A stretch of 64,000 nt of DNA from Desulfatibacillum sp. (GTDB taxonomy: Bacteria > Desulfobacterota > Desulfobacteria > Desulfobacterales > Desulfatibacillaceae). The translations under genes and the position numbers were made by a program. The notes under the pieces are model-generated. The model saw only the letters and a list, made by a program, of their open reading frames with translations, did no database searches and had not been told where the DNA came from. The stretch lies in assembly GCA_016342355.1 (NCBI GenBank), contig JAEINP010000008.1, forward strand, positions 61,531-125,530, given 5' to 3'. Below are positions 15,438 through 23,885 of the stretch, piece by piece; positions within the stretch are counted from its first letter, which is position 1, and every line of letters starts with the position of its first letter.

Positions 15438-16904
15438 TTACTTTTTTGCAACCCTGCGACGCACCACGCGCCTTTTCTTTTTCTTTTTGGGACTATCGCC
15501 CTCCGATCCGGATTCCCCACCTATCTGCTGAACATGGTTGCAGGTGGCCCGGGGGCATTTAAGAATTGCCGCCCCTTCCAGGGCCGAGCCCTCCACCAAA
15601 AAGGGATTACTGCACTGGGGACATACAATGTGGTGGGGCCTGCCCCAGCTGATGAATTGGCAGGCTTTCTGTGTGCAAGCGAAAAAAATCTTTCCCATAG
15701 AGGTTTGCTGTTCTTTTACTTTCCCTTCTCCGCATAAAGGGCAGGTCATGGCCAGGGCCTGCTCAAACTCCGCCACCCTTTCCATGATATCGGCATCACC
15801 GATTTCCGGAGGGGCGGGAGGCGGGGCTCCCTGAACAGCATCAAATGATTCTGTTTGGGCTCCGCCCTCCGAGTCCATGGCAACCGGATCCACCTCAGGT
15901 TCTTCATCAGGGACTGGATGTTCGGAAACTTCTGGAAGCTCAGGTTCCGTTTCCTCAATTTCCTCTTCAACAGGAGCGTCTTCTATAGAGGTATCTGCCT
16001 GGCCGATGTCTTCCTCACGGGGGGAAGCGTCCCTGGTGTCATGTTCCTGCCGGGCTTCGACAGATCCTGGCTTTTCCATTTCCTGGAGAGGCTCTTCTTC
16101 CCCGGGAGCCACTACCGCCCGATCATCTACATTGGCGATTTCTATTTCCTGGGATGGCTCTGCTTCCATGGGCTGTTCAGCGATTTCGGGAGGCGTTTCC
16201 ATAGCAGGAGGGGTTTGCGTCTCCTGGCCCATGGAATCAAACTGGTTTGGCCTGGACAATTGTTCCTGTAAGGGATCGCCCAGGTTGGCCATGGAATAGG
16301 ATTCCGCTTCCTTTTGTCGGGCCGCTGAAACCCGCGCCGCACTCAACCTTCGGAGAGACTCCAAACGCTTCTTCGCCACATCTTCCTTGGCGGGTTTTGC
16401 GTCTCCCTGCTTGTCCCGCTTGGCGGACATTCCGTGCATGGTAAGGGCCTGATCAAACTGATCCACGGCATGGTCCTCTTCTTTGCGGCCGCTCACAACT
16501 TCCTGGAGAGTTTGTACATAATAGGCAACCAGCAGCATACCCGGCATTTGGGGAAACACCTTATCCAGAGCCCTGGTCATAGTGGGCACGTCTTCAGAGG
16601 ACTCCAGTCCGCCGGACTCCAACACTTTAATGTATCCCTTCTCCTCCATAAGTTGCAGAGCAACCTTCTGTTCCTCTGCAGACTGCAGTCCCACTTCCGC
16701 CATTTCCTGGCAAAGGGTTTCCCTTGAATGGTATTTGGAGGGGTCATCCCCGGCATCTTCGATCCGTTCCGCCAAAAGAACAAGCGCCGTGATGGTTTCC
16801 AGGGTGATAGGCAATCCTCGCATGCCCACGCGGGTGCCGATTAATCGTTCAAAATGGGATTGCAACACATCGTCAAACATAGTCTTTAAATTTGTGTAGT
16901 CCAT
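15438..16904 (-). CDS. Uncharacterised acidic protein with C-terminal zinc ribbons
   Basis: A 488-residue protein that I cannot name. Residues 1-175 look helical and folded (MDYTNLKTMFDDVLQSHFER start, Leu/Met-rich helices). Residues of about 215-370 are a Glu/Pro-rich low-complexity stretch (for example APVEEEIEETEPELPEVS). Near residue 390 two Cys4 zinc ribbons begin: CPLCGEGKVKEQ...CTQKAC, then CPQCSNPF...CPRATC, resembling topoisomerase-type ribbons. The tail is strongly basic (KKKKKRRVVRRRVAKK). The acidic-basic polarity and ribbons suggest nucleic-acid or protein binding; that is inference. It is codirectional with the repeat-protein gene 80 nt upstream, so the two may be one operon. 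Confidence 0.75.
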   Translation of the reverse strand: MDYTNLKTMFDDVLQSHFERLIGTRVGMRGLPITLETITALVLLAERIEDAGDDPSKYHSRETLCQEMAEVGLQSAEEQKVALQLMEEKGYIKVLESGGLESSEDVPTMTRALDKVFPQMPGMLLVAYYVQTLQEVVSGRKEEDHAVDQFDQALTMHGMSAKRDKQGDAKPAKEDVAKKRLESLRRLSAARVSAARQKEAESYSMANLGDPLQEQLSRPNQFDSMGQETQTPPAMETPPEIAEQPMEAEPSQEIEIANVDDRAVVAPGEEEPLQEMEKPGSVEARQEHDTRDASPREEDIGQADTSIEDAPVEEEIEETEPELPEVSEHPVPDEEPEVDPVAMDSEGGAQTESFDAVQGAPPPAPPEIGDADIMERVAEFEQALAMTCPLCGEGKVKEQQTSMGKIFFACTQKACQFISWGRPHHIVCPQCSNPFLVEGSALEGAAILKCPRATCNHVQQIGGESGSEGDSPKKKKKRRVVRRRVAKK

Positions 16905-16984
16905 AATATGCTTTTCCGTTGTCTGTTTGTGTTGCGCCAGTTACCATCCTAAACATAATCAACGAACCGATTACGAAATTTCTT

Positions 16985-17842
16985 TTAGGCCATGCCATGC
17001 CCAATTTCGTCAACACTTATAACATCCAAAGCGTCCAGGGACATTTCCGACACGTCCGGCAGGCCCGCAAGGGGATCGTCATCGGCCAGAGTTTCCTCTG
17101 GAGACCCAGCATCTTCCAGGGCGTCCAGGGACATTTCCGACACGTCCGGCAGGCCCTCAAAGGGATCATCGTCAGCCGCTGTTTTAACTGACTCCGAATT
17201 ATCTTCCAGGGCGTCCAGGGACATTTCCGATACGTCCGGCAGGCCCTCAAAGGGATCATCGTCAGCCGTTGTTTTAACTAACTCCGAATTATCTTCCAGG
17301 GCGTCCAGGGACATTTCCGATACGTCCGGCAGGCCCGCAAGGGGATCGTCTTCATTATCGGCCATTTCCTGAGCCGATTCCGGGGTGGCTGGTTCTTCAG
17401 GTTCAGATGCTGTTTCTGCTCCATCTGTGGCTTGGTCCAAAGCCATTTCCCCTAAAGCCTTGAATTCAGGGATTTCAATATCCAGGTGGGTTTCCGCAGG
17501 GGTGCGAACCACCAGACAGTGTCCTTCCCTGTCCAGAAGAACAGATAGAACAACTTTCACTTCAAAATTTAGACGGTAGGCCACCTGGTTTTCATGAACA
17601 ACAATATCTCCACCCGAAAATTCCAGGTCATCGGTGATTTCCAGGTGATGCCGTTGCCTGATCATCTCCTGCAGGATTCCCCAGTCCAGATCCGCGGTAA
17701 TGGAATCCATGAGATCCTTTTCACCGGTTCTTATGGCCTGGACGCCAGCAACGGTTTCTCCCTTGTTTTGCACGATTCGTACTCCATGGCCCGGGGCAAT
17801 GCGCCCATAGGGCCTGAAATTAAAAAAGATTAGCTTCTTCAT
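16985..17842 (-). CDS. Uncharacterised protein with four 30-residue acidic repeats
   Basis: About 285 residues from ATG 17842; a TTG at 17851 is equally possible. Residues 1 to about 150 are a folded-looking domain (KLIFFNFRPYGRIAPGHG, then beta-rich LSVLLDREGHCLVVRT) without a family I recognise. The C-terminal half carries four copies of a 30-residue unit built around GLPDVSEMSLDAL, spaced by Asp/Glu-rich linkers such as ADDDPFE. The protein is very acidic. The gene lies 142 nt from the end of the repeat array to its start codon on one side and diverges from the large FGE-domain gene on the other, with about 100 nt between likely start codons. The shared acidic repeat style suggests the three neighbouring proteins work together. 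Confidence 0.72.
   Translation of the reverse strand: MKKLIFFNFRPYGRIAPGHGVRIVQNKGETVAGVQAIRTGEKDLMDSITADLDWGILQEMIRQRHHLEITDDLEFSGGDIVVHENQVAYRLNFEVKVVLSVLLDREGHCLVVRTPAETHLDIEIPEFKALGEMALDQATDGAETASEPEEPATPESAQEMADNEDDPLAGLPDVSEMSLDALEDNSELVKTTADDDPFEGLPDVSEMSLDALEDNSESVKTAADDDPFEGLPDVSEMSLDALEDAGSPEETLADDDPLAGLPDVSEMSLDALDVISVDEIGHGMA
17026..17355. repeat. Four in-frame 90-bp tandem repeats in a coding region
   Basis: The 20-mer GCGTCCAGGGACATTTCCGA recurs at 17031, 17121, 17211 and 17301, exactly 90 bp apart. Units 3 and 4 are nearly identical. Each unit encodes 30 residues of the acidic protein on the minus strand, so copy number can change without a frameshift. Confidence 0.9.
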
Positions 17843-17940
17843 CAGTTTCAAGCAAAAACTATTCCAAAACGCACGGAATTTGCATGAACACTTTCATAAA
17901 ATGGCGGCAAGCCCCAATAAATGCGCCAGAAAAGGGATTT

Positions 17941-20745
17941 ATGGATACCATCATCAGCAGAGACACCATCAAACAGGCCATGGACGAACTGGCCTACCGC
18001 AATAAAAAGTCCCCCAAATATCTTTTGCTGGAAGCTATTGCCCGGAGATACCCGGAAGATACTTCCCTACCCCTGGAAAAGGAAATCCCCTCCGATGATT
18101 TGGTCAAGGAATTGTGGGAAACAGGTGGGGACCCTTTAACAATCGCCAACCGCAGGAAAAACTTCAACAGTATTAAATCCTCCATCAATTCAGACCTTAA
18201 ACAGCTTTATACGGAAGGAAAGAACCCCAGCGGCATAGTCATAGGACCGGAAAACAGCTTCATCATGTCCGATGAGGCCAGGGAAGATCTCCTGGCTTCC
18301 CTGGCCAGAACAGCCGGGGATGGCAGCCTGTCCGCCCTGGACCAACTGGCCAAAATGATGGGCCTGCTGAAGGATCTCCTTGCGGACAATGAAATCATTG
18401 ATCCCAATAATCCTGATGACGCCCTTTCCCAAATCTATCGCATGTTACAAACCATTTCCGAAAAACTGGGCATGGAGCAGGATGACTCGGGCAAGAAGAC
18501 AGAGGGCCTGGACCATTCCTCAATGGAAGGAACTGAACCGGAAAAGGAACTCAACGAAGGAATAGAACCGGAAAACGATAGGGGGGAAGGGGAGTCCAAC
18601 CTGTCAGGGGAGACCGGGGATTCGGATGCCCAGGCTGGAGAAGGGGTGGAAGAAGTGGAGATGCAAGGGGAGGAATACCTGGACGACTCAGGCTTGGAAA
18701 TCCTGGATGACGACGAGGAAATTGAGATTGTGGACGATCCGGATGATTCCGAAATCCTGGAGGATATTGAAGAGGATGTTTCGGAAATCCTGACAGATTT
18801 TCTTGATGGACAAGGGGAAATCGAGGACGAAGATTTTGAAATTGTGGAACTTGAGCCGGACGATGACCTGGAGGACGTGGACGTTGATGATGATAATGAG
18901 GAGGACTTGGAAGAGGAACTCCAGGAGGATGGAGAAGGCCTGTATGAAGGGGATACGGGCAGCGACGAATTCGCGCAAGATGCCATTGAAGAAACCATAG
19001 ACGATGATGACGACCTGGAAATTGTGGAACTGGGGCCTGACGACGACCTGGAGGACGTGGACATTGTTGATGATGAGGACTTGGAAGAGGAAATCCAGGA
19101 GGATGAAGAAGAGGGCCTGGATGAAGGGGATACGGGTGGCGAAGACGAATTGGGGGAAGATGTCATTGAAGAAACCCTGGACGATGATGACGACCTGGAA
19201 ATTGTGGAACTGGGGCCTGACGACGACCTGGAGGACGTGGACATTGTTGATGATGAGGACTTGGAAGAGGAAATCCAGGAGGATGAAGAAGAGGGCCTGG
19301 ATGAAGGGGATACGGGTGGCGAAGACGAATTGGGGGAAGATGTCATTGAAGAAACCCTGGACGATGATGACGACCTGGAAATTGTGGAACTGGGGCCGGA
19401 CGACGACCTGGAGGACGTGGACGTTGTTGATGATGAGGGCATGGAAGACGAATTGGAGGACATAGAGGAAGTAGAAGGTGACTTGAAAGAAATCGACGCG
19501 GGTTTGGAGAATCTTGACGAAGATCTCGAAGAACTGGAGGGGTATCAGGATGAAATCGACACTGCCCTTGAAGACGAGATACTGGATGACGACCTGGAAA
19601 AAGTAGAGGAAGTGTTTGAGGAGGCTGGTGGAGATCTTGAGGGTGAGGAAATCCTGGAAGACGACGAAGATTTGGAGGAAATTGAGGAAGTTGATGCCGA
19701 TGCCGTTGGCGAGGATGAAGAGTCGGGCATGTCGGATGATGGGGACAAGGAAGGAGAACCCGGAAACGAAGAAGAATTTGAAGAAGTGGGGCTCCTGGAT
19801 GACGATGAGGAACTGGAAATCCTGGATGATGACCAGGAAATGGAGGAGGTGGAGGAAGAACCGGAGCAGGCCTTCAGCGAACCCTCCATGGGGGCCTTGG
19901 GGGCGGACGCTGCTTTGGAAGAGGAACCGGACAAGGCCAGGGTGCTTGCGGAACAATTCGACGGCTTTTTAGGCAGTATGGAAAAGCACTATAACCAATA
20001 TCTGCTCATACCCGAGGGCTCCTATATGGTTGGGTCAAAGTCTCCCGGCAAGGGGGAAAGGTCCTTGCAAGCCGTTGACATACAGCCTTTTTATATTGGC
20101 AAATATCCCGTTACCAATGCGCTTTTTGAAATTTTTGTGGAAAAAACCGGCTATGTAACTACGGCGGAAGAAAGGGGTTATGGCATGGTCTATACGGGCC
20201 GTTATGAGAAAATCACAGACCCAAGGACCGGTAAATCCTACGTCAAATACTCCCAGTCCAGGAGTTCTCGCAAGATGGAAGGCGCCAACTGGTTTCAACC
20301 CCAGGGCCTGGGAAGCACCCTGCACAGAAAAAGAAATCACCCGGTAGTGCAGGTCAGCAGGCGGGATGCCATAGCTTTTGCAGCCTGGACCGGGAAAAAA
20401 TTACCTAGTGAAAACGAGTGGGAAAGCGCGGCCCGGACCGGGAAGGGCTTGGTTTATCCTTGGGGTAATGAATGGAATCAGGATCTGGCCAATACGGAAG
20501 AAAGCAAAATCGGGGATACCTGCCCGGTGGAATTTTTTCACAATGCCAATAGCCTCAATATTTCTGACACAGTAGGGAACGTCCTGGAGTGGACCACGGA
20601 TTTGGCGGACCCATCCAAACCCGACATTTTCATTGTCAAGGGAGCGTCATGGGTATCCACGTCCCCTGCCCCGCTTTATGGCCGCACCTTATGCAGAAGT
20701 TCTGAAACCTCCAACATTCTGGGATTCCGGTGCGTGGCAATCTGA
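17941..20745 (+). CDS. Large acidic repeat protein with C-terminal FGE-sulfatase-like domain
   Basis: About 934 residues from ATG 17941, which has AAGGG upstream; ATG 17884 is possible but would crowd the divergent promoter. Residues 1 to about 190 are helical (DTIKQAMDELAYRNKKSPKY; SGIVIGPENSFIMSDEAREDLL). About 480 residues of Asp/Glu-rich sequence follow, including 60-residue repeats such as LGPDDDLEDVDIVDDEDLEE. The last 250 residues form an FGE-sulfatase (SUMF1-like) domain: IPEGSYMVGSKSPGKGE, FYIGKYPVTNALFEIF, LPSENEWESAARTG, DTVGNVLEWTTD and SNILGFRCVAI. The active-site Cys pair of true formylglycine-generating enzymes is not evident, so binding rather than catalysis is likely. There is no signal peptide. 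Function unknown. Confidence 0.82.
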   Translation: MDTIISRDTIKQAMDELAYRNKKSPKYLLLEAIARRYPEDTSLPLEKEIPSDDLVKELWETGGDPLTIANRRKNFNSIKSSINSDLKQLYTEGKNPSGIVIGPENSFIMSDEAREDLLASLARTAGDGSLSALDQLAKMMGLLKDLLADNEIIDPNNPDDALSQIYRMLQTISEKLGMEQDDSGKKTEGLDHSSMEGTEPEKELNEGIEPENDRGEGESNLSGETGDSDAQAGEGVEEVEMQGEEYLDDSGLEILDDDEEIEIVDDPDDSEILEDIEEDVSEILTDFLDGQGEIEDEDFEIVELEPDDDLEDVDVDDDNEEDLEEELQEDGEGLYEGDTGSDEFAQDAIEETIDDDDDLEIVELGPDDDLEDVDIVDDEDLEEEIQEDEEEGLDEGDTGGEDELGEDVIEETLDDDDDLEIVELGPDDDLEDVDIVDDEDLEEEIQEDEEEGLDEGDTGGEDELGEDVIEETLDDDDDLEIVELGPDDDLEDVDVVDDEGMEDELEDIEEVEGDLKEIDAGLENLDEDLEELEGYQDEIDTALEDEILDDDLEKVEEVFEEAGGDLEGEEILEDDEDLEEIEEVDADAVGEDEESGMSDDGDKEGEPGNEEEFEEVGLLDDDEELEILDDDQEMEEVEEEPEQAFSEPSMGALGADAALEEEPDKARVLAEQFDGFLGSMEKHYNQYLLIPEGSYMVGSKSPGKGERSLQAVDIQPFYIGKYPVTNALFEIFVEKTGYVTTAEERGYGMVYTGRYEKITDPRTGKSYVKYSQSRSSRKMEGANWFQPQGLGSTLHRKRNHPVVQVSRRDAIAFAAWTGKKLPSENEWESAARTGKGLVYPWGNEWNQDLANTEESKIGDTCPVEFFHNANSLNISDTVGNVLEWTTDLADPSKPDIFIVKGASWVSTSPAPLYGRTLCRSSETSNILGFRCVAI
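18841..19440. repeat. 180-bp tandem repeats: three full units and a partial fourth
   Basis: Units are 18841-19020, 19021-19200 and 19201-19380, with a partial unit from 19381 to about 19440. Units 2 and 3 are identical at all 180 positions. Unit 1 and the partial unit 4 are diverged. Each unit encodes 60 acidic residues in frame. The perfect pair indicates a recent duplication or gene conversion. Confidence 0.95.
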
Positions 20746-20751
20746 TGGGTT

Positions 20752-21264
20752 TTAGCGATCTCCTTCGTAAGGATACCAGTCCGCAGGCCTAAGCCTTTCC
20801 ACCTTCATGACGGCTGTTTCATTTTTCTGGGAGTGAAAAACCAATTTTCGGCCCATTGCGCCCCCCACATCTTCCGAAACCACCTTAACCCCTTTTTTCT
20901 GCAAGACCAACCGGGCCAGTTCCACATTTTCCTGCCCCACATCTTCCCTGCTGAATTCGGAATTATAGGCCCCGCCGAAAATTTGGGCTTCCAAATGGCG
21001 GACACGGGAACCGCTTTCCACCAACATATTGATGAGTGCCGGAATGGCCACATTGCCGAAGTGGGCCGTGGCCTTTTGGGGATCGGAAATCCTGGGATAC
21101 TTGAAATGGCTCATGCCGCCTATACGGCGTTTTTTATCAAACAGACTCACTGCCACACAAGTGCCCAGCACCGTAGAAATCAGGGTGGGTTTGCTGGGTA
21201 CAAAAATATAAGCGGGCCTGAGAAAATAATCCGCTTCGGCCGGTATGTTGTTGCCCCCGGTCAC
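20752..21264 (-). CDS. cheD: Chemoreceptor glutamine deamidase CheD
   Basis: A 170-residue CheD. It deamidates glutamines on chemotaxis receptors and can also bind CheC. The catalytic Cys is Cys36 in TVLGTCVAVSLFD and the His is His53 in GGMSHFKYP; AQIFGGAYN and VVSEDVGGAMGRKLVFHSQ are the usual later motifs. The length is normal. It is not next to other che genes: its convergent neighbour is the FGE-domain gene, whose stop is 6 nt away, and the amidohydrolase gene downstream of the shared intergenic region is codirectional with it. It may act on receptors encoded elsewhere. Confidence 0.93.
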   Translation of the reverse strand: MTGGNNIPAEADYFLRPAYIFVPSKPTLISTVLGTCVAVSLFDKKRRIGGMSHFKYPRISDPQKATAHFGNVAIPALINMLVESGSRVRHLEAQIFGGAYNSEFSREDVGQENVELARLVLQKKGVKVVSEDVGGAMGRKLVFHSQKNETAVMKVERLRPADWYPYEGDR

Positions 21265-21337
21265 GGCTCACCTCACTATTGGTTTAGACAAATTTTAGTC
21301 AATTCTCCGGCCTGTTCCCATGGTGAACAGGCTCCCA

Positions 21338-22165
21338 TTATGCCGAAGGCAGCAGTCCCAGCCCGTTCTCCCAAAACACCTTGTCATAAAACTCCTGGGA
21401 AAGATCCATTTCCAGCAGGCAGTCGATTTCCTGTTTCCTGGGAAGGATAAGATTGGGGAAATCTGATCCGTAAAGAATCCTGTCCTTATATTTTTCCAGA
21501 CTATCCGGTCCCTGGTCATACCGGACATTATCCCCAGGCAAGAACGAAAAAGCCGTATCAAACATCAGGTTTTCGTGTTTGTCCAACAGGTCCATGAACC
21601 CTTTGTACTCCAGCCCCCCCATATGGGCAACCGTGGCTGGCAACCCGGGATACCTTTCAAGCACGTTCAAGAAGTGTTCCAAACCAACAAAATCGTTGGC
21701 CACCGGGCCGGTCCCTATGTGGAGTAAAAGCCGCTTGCCTTTTTCCATCACCAGTTCGTATAGTTCGAAGAGCCTGGGATCTTCCGGGAGAAAATCAGTC
21801 ACCAGAAATTGCAATTTAAAGCCCAGGACCTTGGGATGACTCAGGATATCCCTTGCCATGGCCATGCAGTCTTCATCCCCGGGATGAAAAGCCGCCAGGC
21901 AATACAGGTCTTCCTGTTCGTCTATAATTGTGGCGTTCCATTGGTTCAGGCCTTGCGCCACCCCGGGTTTGTGAGCGTAGTTACAGTAGGCGATTTTTTC
22001 CACCCCGCGTTCCCGCAGGTAATCAATACATTCCCGGTAGTACATTTTATGGATCACTTTCCAACCGTAATCATGCACAAAATGATGCCAAATGGCTTCA
22101 AACAACTTGTCCGGAAACAAGTGAACGTGAAAGTCGATAATTTTTTCAGGCAGTTTAGTGACCAT
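21338..22165 (-). CDS. Amidohydrolase family 2 metal-dependent hydrolase
   Basis: About 275 residues from ATG 22165 (MVTKLPEKIIDFHVHLFP); the 42 residues upstream in frame are unlike the family. The TIM-barrel hydrolase shows the metal-binding DFHVH strand at the start, LLLHIGTGP near the third strand, TVAHMGGLEYKGF with the later metal or base His, and RILYGSDFPNL with the final Asp. Family members include decarboxylases and hydrolases acting on ring or carboxylate substrates. Which reaction this one does cannot be told from the sequence. It stands alone between cheD and the pgk group. Confidence 0.88.
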   Translation of the reverse strand: MVTKLPEKIIDFHVHLFPDKLFEAIWHHFVHDYGWKVIHKMYYRECIDYLRERGVEKIAYCNYAHKPGVAQGLNQWNATIIDEQEDLYCLAAFHPGDEDCMAMARDILSHPKVLGFKLQFLVTDFLPEDPRLFELYELVMEKGKRLLLHIGTGPVANDFVGLEHFLNVLERYPGLPATVAHMGGLEYKGFMDLLDKHENLMFDTAFSFLPGDNVRYDQGPDSLEKYKDRILYGSDFPNLILPRKQEIDCLLEMDLSQEFYDKVFWENGLGLLPSA

Positions 22166-22361
22166 ATTGATAATATTATGATCCTTTCCCGTTGAGTGAA
22201 CCAGGGGGACGATTCCAGAATATACATCAATATGAACTGCACCGTGGGTTTGGTCAAGGACTAACAAAAAATTTTCAAAAGCGTAATTCACAGGTTGTTA
22301 AAAAATCACAAATATGTTAATAACTTGTCATTGTCCTTATGAACAGAAACGGATGGGGAAT

Positions 22362-22622
22362 ATGACATTTCCAAAATGCTTCGGGGATTTGCAAAAAGTC
22401 TTTCCAATGGGGGAAGACGGACTCAGGTCCTCACCAGATGAGTGCCTTGCCTGTCAGCAGAAAACTGCCTGCCTGCGCTATGCCCTGGCAGGAACTGATG
22501 GCGTCGAGGTTCATGAAGAACGTGTGGACAAGGCTTATGATGCTGGAAGTATGGGTTTTCTGGAACGATGGTCCCAAAAAAAAGCCCTGCATCGATCTAA
22601 AACAAAAAGAAAAAACAAATAA
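22362..22622 (+). CDS. Small conserved-looking cysteine protein
   Basis: About 86 residues if read from ATG 22362 (MTFPKCFGDLQKVFPMG), which has GGGG upstream; the frame is open from ATG 22314. It has a CFGDLQKVFP segment followed by ECLACQQKTACLRYAL, giving a possible four-Cys metal or Fe-S site, and a very basic tail (HRSKTKRKNK). The function is unknown to me. The gene ends 27 nt before pgk and could be cotranscribed with it. A zinc or cluster binding role is only inferred from the Cys spacing. Confidence 0.6.
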   Translation: MTFPKCFGDLQKVFPMGEDGLRSSPDECLACQQKTACLRYALAGTDGVEVHEERVDKAYDAGSMGFLERWSQKKALHRSKTKRKNK

Positions 22623-22649
22623 ACTTAACGGGGTTTCGGAGCAGACACC

Positions 22650-23852
22650 ATGCTGAACATGAGGGATGTTGAATTAGCAGGTAAACGCGTAATGATACGG
22701 GTGGACGTGAATGTCCCCTTGGACGACAATCTTAATATTACGGACGACACCCGCATCCGGGCCGTCCTGCCGTCCATCAATTATGCCTTGGACGAGGGCG
22801 CCAAGGTAATCATCGCCTCCCATATGGGCCGGCCTGACGGCAAAGTGGTGCCCGGACTCAGTTTGGCGCCCGTGGCAAAAAGGCTTAAGCGCCTTCTGAA
22901 AAAGGAAGTGGTGCTAGCTCCGGATTGTATTGGCCCCGAGGTCAAAGAACTGGTTGACAAAATGCAGGACGGGGACGTGCTTCTCCTGGAAAATCTCCGT
23001 TTTTATCAGGAAGAAATTGATAATAAGGATGAATTTGCCAAAAAGTTAGCGTCCTTGTGTGACGTTTACGTTAATAACGCTTTTGCCGTGGCTCACAGGG
23101 AAAACGCCTCAGTGGTTGCTATCACTCGCTATGCGCCGGTCTCTGTAGCTGGTTTTCTTCTCCAAAGCGAATTGAACTATTTCGCCAAAGCCATGAACGA
23201 TCCCGCCAGGCCCCTGGTGGCCATTATTGGCGGAGCCAAAGTTTCCAGCAAGCTGGGCGCTTTGCATCACATGCTCCAGCATGTGGATAAATTCGTAGTG
23301 GGCGGCGCCATGGCCTCCACCTTCCTGAAAAGCGTGGATTACAATGTGGGAAAATCCAAGGTGGAAGACGACCTCTTATGGGAGGCCCGTTCCCTGATGA
23401 AAAGGGCGACCATGCAGGGGACTGCCTTTTACATCCCGGTTGATGCGGTTGTGGCGGACAAATTCGCCCCGGACGCGGAAAGCAAGATCGTGCCCATCAG
23501 GGAGATTCCGCCCGAATGGATGATCATGGATATCGGTCCGGCCACGGCCCTCCTGTACTCCGAGGTTATAGCCAGCGCGAAGACCATTATCTGGAACGGC
23601 CCCATGGGCGTTTTCGAAATGGACGCATTCAGCCGGGGAACCATGTCCATGGTGAACTATGTAGCCAATTCCTACGCCCTGTCCATCATAGGTGGTGGAG
23701 ACACGGACGTGGCCATCCACAAGGCCGGAGAAACCCACAGGATTACCTATATCTCAACGGGTGGCGGCGCATTCCTGGCCCTGATGGAAGGAAAAACCCT
23801 GCCTGCCGTTGCCGCCCTTGAAAAATGGCACGGTTCCGGGCAGAAAAAGTAG
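22650..23852 (+). CDS. pgk: Phosphoglycerate kinase
   Basis: A 400-residue, full-length enzyme of glycolysis and gluconeogenesis that moves phosphate between 1,3-bisphosphoglycerate and ATP. Motifs: [15 protein letters not shown] at the start, [59 protein letters not shown] for the nucleotide, [14 protein letters not shown] and [11 protein letters not shown]. The start [12 protein letters not shown] at 22650 follows a GGAG-type site. It is followed 33 nt later by the TVP38-like membrane gene. Confidence 0.97.
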   Translation: MLNMRDVELAGKRVMIRVDVNVPLDDNLNITDDTRIRAVLPSINYALDEGAKVIIASHMGRPDGKVVPGLSLAPVAKRLKRLLKKEVVLAPDCIGPEVKELVDKMQDGDVLLLENLRFYQEEIDNKDEFAKKLASLCDVYVNNAFAVAHRENASVVAITRYAPVSVAGFLLQSELNYFAKAMNDPARPLVAIIGGAKVSSKLGALHHMLQHVDKFVVGGAMASTFLKSVDYNVGKSKVEDDLLWEARSLMKRATMQGTAFYIPVDAVVADKFAPDAESKIVPIREIPPEWMIMDIGPATALLYSEVIASAKTIIWNGPMGVFEMDAFSRGTMSMVNYVANSYALSIIGGGDTDVAIHKAGETHRITYISTGGGAFLALMEGKTLPAVAALEKWHGSGQKK

Positions 23853-23885
23853 TCTTTTGACTTTCTAACGGGGTTCCGGAAACTA

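Noticed and set aside
17026..17355. Regular 90-bp repeats that could suggest a CRISPR array
   Set aside because: The repeats are contiguous, in-frame and coding, without variable spacers; the 180-bp repeats at 18841-19440 are rejected for the same reason.
18435..19463. A 342-residue Ser-rich open frame on the minus strand across the acidic repeats
   Set aside because: It is the shadow of the Asp/Glu codons of the repeat protein read in reverse. It is almost all Ser with no folded domain, and the plus-strand gene with its FGE domain is the real one.
18688..19956. A 422-residue hydrophobic open frame on the minus strand over the same repeats
   Set aside because: Its Phe/Val/Ile content follows from the antisense of GAA/GAC/GAT codons; it has no start context and repeats the same 60-residue period as the real gene.
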